Origin: Candidatus Glassbacteria bacterium RIFCSPLOWO2_12_FULL_58_11
Lineage (GTDB): Bacteria > Gemmatimonadota > Glassbacteria > GWA2-58-10
Assembly: GCA_001780825.1 (NCBI GenBank)
Contig: MFIX01000245.1
Span: 1 to 19,916 of the forward strand
Length of the DNA stretch: 19,916 bases
Reading direction: 5' to 3'
Part shown: piece after piece, positions 7,502 through 13,506 of the stretch
Layout of the letters: every line of letters starts with the position of its first letter
Numbering within the stretch: position 1 is the first letter of the stretch
Program-made: the position numbers and the translations under genes
Notes under the pieces: model-generated
Seen by the model: only the letters and a program-made list of their open reading frames with translations
What the model was told of the DNA's origin: nothing
Databases searched by the model: none

Positions 7502-8194
7502 TCATTCTTCTTCCAGGGCGTTCTCAGTCTGCCCGTCTGTTTCGCTCTTGTGCCGCACGATCGTGCCCTCCACCATATAAACCACATCCTCGGCGATATT
7601 GGTGGCATGGTCGGCGATTCTTTCCAGGTAGCGGGACACGCTGAGCAGATGCAACAGGTTATTTGTATCGTCCTTTTTACCCTCGATAGCCTTTTTGATC
7701 TGTTCGTACATGTGACGGTTAATCATATCCACTTCATCATCCGCGGCGATAACCTTGCGGGCCAGAACTGCATCCCGGTTAACCAGCGCATCCAGGGCGT
7801 TCCTGAGCATTGTTCGCGTTTTTTCGGTCATCCCCGGAAAATCGAACGTGGTGACGACCTTACCTTTAGCGGCCAGGAAGGCTGCCCGCTCGGCGATATT
7901 GACCGCCATGTCGCCAATCCGCTCCAGGTCGCTGTTGATTTTCAGCACGGAGACGATAAAGCGCAGGTCCAGGGCCACCGGCTGATGCAGGGCCAGGATC
8001 TTCAGGCACTCCTCCTCCACATCCACTTCCTCCTCATCCAGACGGACATCGGACTCGATGACTTTACGGGCCAGCACGGCGTCCCGCTCCTCGACCGCTC
8101 GTACCGCCAGGTAAACGCTTTCTTCCGCCAGGGCGCTGACCGCCAGGATCCTGCGCTTGAGTTTTTCTATGCTCTTCTGCAAATGTTGAGACAT
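7502..8194 (-). CDS. phoU: Phosphate signalling accessory protein PhoU
   Basis: 230 residues, ATG at 8194 preceded by AGAGGT at a 6-base spacing. It is an all-helical protein with the two PhoU repeats, each carrying the metal-binding signature: DLERIGDMAVNIAE (about 88-101) and RYLERIADHATNIAEDVVYMVEG (about 189-211). The length matches the family (about 220-240). PhoU is a cytoplasmic protein that links the Pst phosphate transporter to the PhoR kinase and keeps PhoR inactive when phosphate is plentiful. Here it lies downstream of a phoR-type gene on the same strand but 411 bases away, and no pstSCAB genes are present. Its upstream region carries GTTAG-type direct repeats with a well-placed TATATT (8339-8344), so autoregulation within a Pho regulon is likely. 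The C-terminal ~18 residues are an acidic tail. Confidence 0.95.
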   Translation of the reverse strand: MSQHLQKSIEKLKRRILAVSALAEESVYLAVRAVEERDAVLARKVIESDVRLDEEEVDVEEECLKILALHQPVALDLRFIVSVLKINSDLERIGDMAVNIAERAAFLAAKGKVVTTFDFPGMTEKTRTMLRNALDALVNRDAVLARKVIAADDEVDMINRHMYEQIKKAIEGKKDDTNNLLHLLSVSRYLERIADHATNIAEDVVYMVEGTIVRHKSETDGQTENALEEE

Positions 8195-8338
8195 GATCTA
8201 CCTCTGTGGTATCAGCCGGGACACCCGGTATCTGGCACCCGACCTCGTGGTGGCCCGGCCTGGTAAAGTTCAACCCGGATTATTCAACTTTCCCTCAGAA
8301 GGGCTTCCGGAGATGTCAACCTTGATCTTTGTTTCGCA

Positions 8339-8392
8339 AATATACCCCCAGTCTGTTAGCGCCTCGTTAGAACACAATATGATTTATGTTAG
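8339..8392 (-). promoter_or_regulatory. Predicted phoU promoter with Pho-box-like repeats
   Basis: On the + strand, heptamers CTGTTAG (8353), TCGTTAG (8364) and ATGTTAG (8386) are in phase at 11-bp steps, with the 8375 position degenerate. Read on the phoU strand they appear as CTAAC(A/G) repeats, the orientation of B. subtilis PhoP sites. The last one is followed after 9 bases by TATATT (8344-8339), the expected distance to a -10 element. The predicted leader to the phoU ATG is about 135 bases. Confidence 0.55.
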
Positions 8393-8530
8393 CGCCAGAG
8401 CGGCAGTCGCGCTCTCTTTGACGATACTCCGTGCGAAGCAATTCAACTGAAATGGCGCAGAGACATATGTGTTATGCATTTAACGATCCGGCCGGATATC
8501 GCCTGGCTTGCCGGTTTCTTTCTGGAAGTT

Positions 8531-8568
8531 TTGTTAGCGGACAGTTAGGATTGTTAGAATATTGTTAG
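8531..8568. promoter_or_regulatory. Double Pho-box-like array immediately after phoR
   Basis: Four heptamers TTGTTAG (8531), CAGTTAG (8542), TTGTTAG (8551) and TTGTTAG (8562) form two pairs, each with 11-base period, offset from each other by 9. The second pair contains the 17-mer also present upstream of modA. It starts 340 bases from the phoU ATG, and no promoter element is seen next to it on either strand, so it may be an upstream activating site or control an unannotated transcript. Confidence 0.55.
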
Positions 8569-8605
8569 CAGAAAGTCTTCGGCCGGCCGGCGGTAAAATT
8601 TAGGT

Positions 8606-10381
8606 TCAGGCACTCAATGGCAGGTGGATTGAAAAAACGCTGCCTTTCCCGGGCGTGCTTTCCACAGTCACCTGTCCCTGATGCACTTGAACGATATGCT
8701 TTACAATCGCCAAGCCCAGGCCGGTGCCGCCGAGTTTACGGCTGCGCGCCTTATCCACCCGGTAAAAGCGCTCGAAAATCCGCGACAAGTGCTTTTTCTC
8801 GATTCCGCAGCCATTGTCCCGCACATTGATGACCAATTCATCCGCGCCTTTGCTGGTATCCACCCGGACCTCGGCCCAGGGCTCGCTGTATTTGATCGCG
8901 TTGTCGATCAGATTGACCAGCGCCATTTCCAGCAGCGGCGCATTGATCGCCGTCCTGGCCTCCGGGCCGGTCTCCAGATTGAGCGCGATATTCTTCAGCT
9001 CCGCATTTCCCATGCAGGACTGCACGGCCTTCGCAATTACGATATTTACCGAACTGTGCTCCAGTGGTATTTCCAGGTTTTCCGCCTGCTGTTCGATACG
9101 CGAAAGATTGAGGATATCCTCGATGATCATTATCAGACGCTCGACCTGCTTGGCAATTATGCTCAGAAAGCGTTTCAGCTCTGCCGGCTGGTCCATCGCC
9201 CCATCCATCAGGGTCTCGACGAAGCCTTTGATCGAGGTGATCGGCGTTTTCAGCTCGTGCGAAACATTGCTGACAAATTCCCGGCGGACATTTTCCAGGC
9301 GCCTGAGGCGCGTAATATCGTTCAGCACGATCAGAACCGCCGAACGCTGACCCTCGATGGCGCTCAGCGGCGAGGAGTACAGATGGACGACCCGCTGCTC
9401 CTCACTGAACAGCTCAATCTCGCTTTCCACCTGTTCTTTGGCGGCCAGAGCCGTCTGGACGAATTTCTGGAATTCGGTATTCCGGACTACTTCCTGAATC
9501 ACCCGGCCCTCGGAGTCCTTTCTCACCACCCGGAAAAGTCCGGCCGCCGCCTGGTTCATCCGGACTATCCGCTCCTCGGTATCGATTGCCATCACCCCCT
9601 CGGCCATTCCACCGAGCAAGGCCTCCAGCTCGTTGCGCTGCTGCTCGATAATCCGTATCCGCTCGTTGAGCATGGCGGCCATCCGATTCATGGAATCCGC
9701 CAGAGCGGCGATTTCCAAAGTCCAGGGGACACGCAGCTTATAATCCAGGTTGCCCCTGGCGAACAGTTCGGCACCCTCCCGGAGTTCCTCCAGGGGACGG
9801 CTTAGACGGCGGAAAGCGATAAGCGTGGCCGCAAACATCAGCAAAAGGGTAGCCACACCGACCAGTGCGATCTTGCGGTAAATCCCCTCCAGGGCCCGAT
9901 CGACCGCGATCAGCGGCGTCGAGGTCCGCAGTACCACCAGGACTTTACCCTGCCTCAGTACCGGCAGGCCCAGGTACATCATGTTTTTCCCCAGGGTGTG
10001 GCTGTATCGCACAGCGACGGCTTTTCGCCCCTGGAGGGCTTCCAGCACCTCCGGCCGGTCGCGGTGATTGTCCATCTGCTGGGGTTCCTCGTCCGAATCG
10101 CCGATAACCGCGCCGGAGGGCAGGATGACCGTTATCCGGGTCTCGATCATTTCCCCATAACCCCGGCAGATCGTGTTCACCACCTCGGGCTCGGGCGGAT
10201 CCAGATGCGGCCTGAATTGTCTCTCCAGGTATTTCGCCTGGATTTCCAGCTTCTGCGCCGTCTCCTTGAGGTAAAACTCGCGTAAGGAGGAGGAGGTGTA
10301 CCAGGCGAGGAAAATGAATGCGATGACCGTGATGATGACGTAGGCGGGATAAAATTGCCAGATGAGCTTCCTTATCTGCAT
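8606..10381 (-). CDS. phoR: PhoR-type membrane sensor histidine kinase
   Basis: 591 residues from ATG 10381, which has GGAG six bases upstream; the in-frame GTG at 10393 lacks a ribosome-binding site. Domains in order: TM1 (about 5-27), an extracytoplasmic sensor region (about 28-160) with RPEVLEALQG resembling Cache/PhoR sensor folds, TM2 (about 166-187), HAMP (about 188-240), PAS (about 245-350, LEALLGGMAEGVMAIDTEERI), HisKA with phospho-acceptor H375 in FVSNVSHELKTPITS, and HATPase_c with N box (LVNLIDNAIKYSE), G1 (DNGCGI), F box (FERFYR) and G2 (GGTGLGLAIVKHI). The architecture is that of PhoR, longer than the 431-residue E. coli enzyme and closer to B. subtilis PhoR. The assignment as PhoR rather than another HAMP-PAS kinase rests on architecture plus the downstream phoU and Pho-box-like repeats. 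No response regulator gene lies next to it, so its PhoB partner must be encoded elsewhere. Confidence 0.85.
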   Translation of the reverse strand: MQIRKLIWQFYPAYVIITVIAFIFLAWYTSSSLREFYLKETAQKLEIQAKYLERQFRPHLDPPEPEVVNTICRGYGEMIETRITVILPSGAVIGDSDEEPQQMDNHRDRPEVLEALQGRKAVAVRYSHTLGKNMMYLGLPVLRQGKVLVVLRTSTPLIAVDRALEGIYRKIALVGVATLLLMFAATLIAFRRLSRPLEELREGAELFARGNLDYKLRVPWTLEIAALADSMNRMAAMLNERIRIIEQQRNELEALLGGMAEGVMAIDTEERIVRMNQAAAGLFRVVRKDSEGRVIQEVVRNTEFQKFVQTALAAKEQVESEIELFSEEQRVVHLYSSPLSAIEGQRSAVLIVLNDITRLRRLENVRREFVSNVSHELKTPITSIKGFVETLMDGAMDQPAELKRFLSIIAKQVERLIMIIEDILNLSRIEQQAENLEIPLEHSSVNIVIAKAVQSCMGNAELKNIALNLETGPEARTAINAPLLEMALVNLIDNAIKYSEPWAEVRVDTSKGADELVINVRDNGCGIEKKHLSRIFERFYRVDKARSRKLGGTGLGLAIVKHIVQVHQGQVTVESTPGKGSVFSIHLPLSA

Positions 10382-10504
10382 CCGTCTCTCCACGGAACCG
10401 GATAAAAGCCGAAGAACAGCCGGACCAGGGCTGCGCTTTCCCGCCCCGGCCTGTCGCTCTTGTAAGAGGAACCGCCTCTGAGTGAATACTTTAGCTGAAA
10501 TGAC

Positions 10505-10538
10505 ATTATAGTATCAAGATTCGAGGCCATAAAGTCAA
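10505..10538 (-). promoter_or_regulatory. Predicted sigma70-type promoter of phoR
   Basis: On the - strand TTGACT (10538-10533) is followed after 17 bases by GATACT (10515-10510), with a perfect TATAAT overlapping at 10510-10505. The spacing to TATAAT from the same -35 is too long (22), so either hexamer could serve as the -10. The leader to the ATG at 10381 is about 120 bases. Confidence 0.5.
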
Positions 10539-10586
10539 GCCTGTCGGGCTCCCCGCTGTTTATGGACGCGGAATGACTTACCTCTC

Positions 10587-10615
10587 TTGACCTGGCCGCG
10601 GTAAGATTAGATTAT
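10587..10615 (+). promoter_or_regulatory. Predicted sigma70-type promoter of the monooxygenase/dehydrogenase operon
   Basis: TTGACC (10587-10592), a 17-base spacer and GATTAT (10610-10615) within an AT-rich stretch. It lies about 80 bases before the ATG at 10696, just ahead of the leader hairpins. Confidence 0.45.
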
Positions 10616-10625
10616 TAATATAACT

Positions 10626-10670
10626 CCCGGCGTTAAGCCGGGACCGGCGGTCATTTGTCATCCGGCCGGT
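10626..10670 (+). promoter_or_regulatory. Two tandem leader hairpins
   Basis: CCCGGC / GCCGGG (10626-10631, 10637-10642) with a GTTAA loop is followed at once by ACCGGC / GCCGGT (10643-10648, 10665-10670). They occupy the predicted 5' leader, 25 bases before the start codon of the small monooxygenase-fold gene. No known riboswitch pattern is recognised; they could affect mRNA stability or bind a regulator. Confidence 0.4.
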
Positions 10671-10695
10671 TTCATCACTGAGAGGGAGCGAATCA

Positions 10696-11004
10696 ATGTT
10701 TATCGTCCATGTGCACGTGAGGGTCAAGCCAGAACTTATCGAGGCCTTCCGGGAGGCGACAGTCGAGAACGCCCGCGGCAGCCTGCGCGAACCCGGAGTG
10801 GCCCGTTTCGATGTCCTCCAGCAACAGGATGACCCGTCCCGCTTTGTCCTGGTGGAGGTTTACCGCACGCCGGAGGACCCGGCCCGGCACAAAGAGACTG
10901 CGCATTACATTAAGTGGCGCGACACTGTCGCCCCGCTGATGGCCGAGCCGCGCAGCAGCCTCAAGTACGATAATATATTCCCCGACGATCAGGGTTGGGG
11001 CTGA
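10696..11004 (+). CDS. ABM-domain protein, LsrG/YgiN-like monooxygenase or isomerase fold
   Basis: 102 residues, ATG 10696 with AGGGAG at a 7-base spacing. The whole protein is one antibiotic biosynthesis monooxygenase (ABM) domain: an opening strand FIVHVHVRVKP, a helix EAFREATVENARGSLREPGVARFDVLQ, the strand FVLVEVYRTPEDPARHKETAHYIKW, and PLMAEPRSSLKYDNIFP at the end. The REPG...RFDVL...DP(S/T)RF...E.Y...HK.T.HY pattern is characteristic of the LsrG branch, where E. coli LsrG processes phosphorylated autoinducer-2. Other members are quinol monooxygenases or of unknown function, and no lsr genes are present, so substrate is not assigned. Thirty bases separate it from the downstream dehydrogenase, so they are probably co-transcribed. 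Confidence 0.8.
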   Translation: MFIVHVHVRVKPELIEAFREATVENARGSLREPGVARFDVLQQQDDPSRFVLVEVYRTPEDPARHKETAHYIKWRDTVAPLMAEPRSSLKYDNIFPDDQGWG

Positions 11005-11034
11005 CAGGGGCAACTTCAGCATTCCGGGAGAACC

Positions 11035-12189
11035 ATGCGCTTCGAATTCGCCACCGCTTCCAGAATTATTTTCGGCCCCGGTACACTCGAGGAGGTACCA
11101 GCCCTGGCCGCCGGATTCGGCCGGCGCGCCCTGGTGGTCGGCGGAAGCACTCCGGCCCGGACCGCGTGGCTGGTCGAGCGGCTGACTGAGCTGGGTATCG
11201 CCTGCGCGAGTCTCAGGGTAAGCGGCGAGCCGACAGTGGCGCTGGCAAAAGAGGGCGCGGCGCTGGCCCGGCGGGCCGGGAGCGAGCTGGTAATCGCCCT
11301 GGGCGGGGGAAGCGTACTGGACAGCGGTAAGGCGATCGCCGCGCTGACGACCAATCCGGGAGAGCCGGAAGACTATTTGGAGGTAGTGGGCCGCGGCCTG
11401 CCGTTATCGCGTGCTTCCCTGCCCTGTATCGCCATTCCCAGCACCGCAGGAACCGGGGCCGAGGTAACCCGCAACGCCGTGCTGGGAGTCCCCGAATCCA
11501 GGGTTAAAGTCAGCCTGCGCAGCCCCGGCATGCTGCCCGCAGTGGCGCTGGTCGACCCCCGGCTCACCCTGTCGCTGCCGCGCCCACTGACCCTCACCAC
11601 CGGCCTGGATGCGCTCACCCAGCTGATCGAGGCCTTTTCCTCCAACAAGGCGAACCCGCTGACCGACAGTCTTTGCCGGGAGGGCATATCCCGCGCGGGC
11701 CGCTCCCTGCGGAAGGCCTGCACGGATGGCGGCGACATCGAGGCCCGGGAGGACCTCTCGCTGGCCAGCCTGTGCAGCGGGCTGGCTCTGGCGAACGCCA
11801 GGCTGGGCGCGGTACACGGCCTGGCCGGGCCCCTGGGCGGAATGCTCGGCGCCCCTCACGGCGCGATCTGTGCCAGGCTGCTGCCTTTTGTGCTGGAAGC
11901 CAACCTGAAAGCCATCGGGCACGGCGGAGTAAGTTCCGGCCTGACAGCCCGCTACGCCGAGATCGCCCGGCTCCTGACCGGAAAATCCGCGGCGCGGGCC
12001 GTGGACTGTATTCACTGGGTTAAAGAGCTCTGTGCTGAATTCGCGGTTCCGGCTCTGGCCGAACTGGGTCTGCGAGAGGAGGAAATACCTCCGGCAGTGG
12101 CCCAGGCCCGGAAGTCCAGCAGCATGCAGGGCAACCCGGTGGCCCTCGAGGAGACCGAGCTGAGAGGAATCCTGGAAAAAGCGCTGTAA
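11035..12189 (+). CDS. Iron-containing alcohol dehydrogenase family protein
   Basis: 384 residues, ATG 11035 with GGAG seven bases upstream. The N-terminal half is a dinucleotide-binding region with the family signature ALGGGSVLDSGKAIAAL (about 88-105) and PSTAGTGAEVT (about 130-143). The C-terminal helical half carries the metal site. Compared with E. coli FucO (D196, H200, H263, H277), D192, H261 and H275 are present (GLDALTQ, AVHG, APHG) but the second ligand is Q196. The GxDALTQ variant recurs in a subfamily of these enzymes, so it may not mean loss of function, though metal preference could differ. The enzyme is a cytosolic NAD(P)-dependent alcohol/aldehyde or maleylacetate-type reductase; substrate cannot be told. 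It follows the ABM-domain gene by 30 bases, so the pair may act on one small oxidised metabolite. Confidence 0.9.
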   Translation: MRFEFATASRIIFGPGTLEEVPALAAGFGRRALVVGGSTPARTAWLVERLTELGIACASLRVSGEPTVALAKEGAALARRAGSELVIALGGGSVLDSGKAIAALTTNPGEPEDYLEVVGRGLPLSRASLPCIAIPSTAGTGAEVTRNAVLGVPESRVKVSLRSPGMLPAVALVDPRLTLSLPRPLTLTTGLDALTQLIEAFSSNKANPLTDSLCREGISRAGRSLRKACTDGGDIEAREDLSLASLCSGLALANARLGAVHGLAGPLGGMLGAPHGAICARLLPFVLEANLKAIGHGGVSSGLTARYAEIARLLTGKSAARAVDCIHWVKELCAEFAVPALAELGLREEEIPPAVAQARKSSSMQGNPVALEETELRGILEKAL

Positions 12190-12388
12190 GCCTGCTGCTT
12201 TCCGTTCAGCGCGCCCATTAAGATTGCCAATCTTTCTCCGCCTCAGGAAATCCCGCGCAACGAAAAAATTTGAATTTATTCTTATCTTCCCCTCGTCTAA
12301 TCTGACAAAGCGCCAGGCCGGCATGTCGTATATCCTTATCCCATGCTTTCCCTGAAAAGTCATGACCACACCAACTGCGGAGGATTTC

Positions 12389-13234
12389 GTGAAAAGCAAC
12401 TTTCATTTTTCCACCGGTAAACCGCTCTATCTTCCGCTGCTCTCTTTTACAATGCTGCTTATTTCAGGCTCCCTGTTCGCCGGCGATTGCGGGGACAATC
12501 ATTTCTGGCGCGGCAGGTCCTCCGCTGACAGAATCTGGCGCAGCGATGTAACCCTGGGCCTGGTAATGGCGCAGGCCAGGAACGACCTCTCGCGGCCGAA
12601 ACTGCTGCTGAAATTCGAGGGCAATTCCCTGCTCAAGAAGACCGGGCCCACCCGCCTCCATTCCTTCCTGTCCGTCGGTATGACCCGCGCGCCCCAGCAG
12701 TTTGTATTCAGGAATTCAGCCGGCGGGCCCGCAGTCCAGAATTTCATTGAAACGGATAAAACCCTGCAAACCGACCTGGGTCTGTACTGGACCCGGGGCT
12801 TCAGGCCCTCCGAGAGCGAGGTTCTGGAGCTGGGCCCGATCTTCCATTTCGGCACGGAATCGGTTCTCGGCTCGGATAAAACACTGCTGATAGACAATGC
12901 GAGATATACCCTGGACCGGAAAAACCAATATTCGGTCGGAGGCGGACTCCTTTTCACCCGTCATCGGGCGAGCGCTGAGTCGAAAGACCTTAATCCGCGG
13001 ATCCTGCAATCCGTCGAGCTGCTGTTCAGCCGGCGCTCCCAGTTCCAGGTGGAAAGTATAACCGGGCTCGGCGCTGTCGAGGCCCGCAGCATGGGCCGGA
13101 TGAGTCTGAACGCTTATTCAAGGATGGCCAGCGGGATCTATATCGGTTTCAGCGCGGACTTCCCGCTGGATTTCGAGGTCAGTGGGATACAGGGGGAGCC
13201 CAACCTGGGACTCTGGATCGGGGTTAAGCTTTAG
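12389..13234 (+). CDS. Secreted protein of unknown function, possible outer-membrane barrel
   Basis: 281 residues from GTG 12389, chosen because GGAGG (12379-12383) sits five bases upstream; an in-frame ATG at 12362 has no ribosome-binding site and would place nine extra residues before the signal peptide. Residues 1-34 form a signal peptide (basic start, hydrophobic LPLLSFTMLLISG, cleavage near LFA-GDC). The mature part alternates strand-like amphipathic segments (DVTLGLVMAQAR, LLLKFEGNSLL, LHSFLSVGMTRA, LQTDLGLYWTRGF, YSVGGGLLFTRHR, SVELLFSRRSQFQVE, IYIGFSADFPLDF, LGLWIGVKL) and ends in an aliphatic residue rather than the usual aromatic one. This suggests a transmembrane or periplasmic beta-barrel. 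I do not recognise the family. It appears to be a single-gene unit with its own terminator. Confidence 0.75.
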   Translation: MKSNFHFSTGKPLYLPLLSFTMLLISGSLFAGDCGDNHFWRGRSSADRIWRSDVTLGLVMAQARNDLSRPKLLLKFEGNSLLKKTGPTRLHSFLSVGMTRAPQQFVFRNSAGGPAVQNFIETDKTLQTDLGLYWTRGFRPSESEVLELGPIFHFGTESVLGSDKTLLIDNARYTLDRKNQYSVGGGLLFTRHRASAESKDLNPRILQSVELLFSRRSQFQVESITGLGAVEARSMGRMSLNAYSRMASGIYIGFSADFPLDFEVSGIQGEPNLGLWIGVKL

Positions 13235-13273
13235 ACTCGCGGACATTTTCACGAAACGGGTATAAAAGCCGAA

Positions 13274-13313
13274 ACGGCCGACCCAGGCAATTCCCTGAGG
13301 CGGCCGTATTTTT
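13274..13313 (+). terminator. Intrinsic terminator after the secreted protein gene
   Basis: ACGGCCG (13274-13280) pairs with CGGCCGT (13301-13307), extended by inner CC/GG and CAGG/CCTG pairs, and is followed by ATTTTT (13308-13313). It lies 40 bases after the stop codon. Confidence 0.85.
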
Positions 13314-13416
13314 CGTCCGGCTCGTTATCTTCTCGGCGACATTACCGAAGCTTCTAACCCGGATTATTTACAAACGACATTAAGTATTGAATTTTCTGAA
13401 AGTTAAGATAACCGTT

Positions 13417-13444
13417 GTAGGGGCGACGCATGCGTCGCCCCTAC
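13417..13444. repeat. GTAGGGG-type palindrome, copy 3 (perfect)
   Basis: A perfect 28-base palindrome: GTAGGGGCGACGCA and its exact reverse complement, with no spacer. It lies between converging genes, 63 bases beyond the cusA stop codon. No T tract follows on either strand, so it is not a canonical terminator. Confidence 0.9.
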
Positions 13445-13506
13445 GCTGGAATTTGCTCTGTTCCTAATTCTGAAAAACTATTGTGACTTTTTATGGATAG
13501 AGCAGG

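Larger units (their letters stand above)
8195..8605. other. Intergenic spacer between phoR and phoU
   Basis: A 411-base gap without a supported gene. It contains two clusters of GTTAG-type repeats (8353-8392 and 8531-8568) and a possible phoU promoter element TATATT (on the - strand, 8344-8339). A short + strand reading frame covering 8193-8450 has no Shine-Dalgarno or recognisable domain and is not counted. Confidence 0.6.
10382..10695. other. Divergent intergenic region between phoR and the monooxygenase gene
   Basis: A 314-base gap carrying a predicted promoter on each strand and two hairpins in the leader of the + strand gene. No GTTAG-type repeat is present, so phoR itself may not be under the same control as phoU and modA. 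No gene is supported. Confidence 0.6.

Noticed and set aside
8193..8450. An 85-codon + strand frame in the phoR-phoU spacer
   Set aside because: No Shine-Dalgarno, overlaps the phoU start, covers the regulatory repeats, and has no recognisable domain.
8353..8568. GTTAG repeats as a CRISPR array or replication iterons
   Set aside because: Repeats are only 5-7 bases at 11-base period with no spacer-repeat structure, and there is no DnaA-box cluster or rep gene; they fit an OmpR-family regulator site better.
8681..9805. A 374-codon + strand reading frame opposite phoR
   Set aside because: It lies entirely antisense to a well-supported histidine kinase, shows no recognisable domain, and reflects the GC-rich codon pattern of the - strand gene.
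10382..10393. GTG at 10393 as the phoR start
   Set aside because: No ribosome-binding site precedes it, while GGAG stands six bases before the ATG at 10381.
13417..13444. The 28-base palindrome as the cusA terminator
   Set aside because: The stem is strong but no T tract follows it on the - strand, and near-identical copies occur in spacers of unrelated genes.
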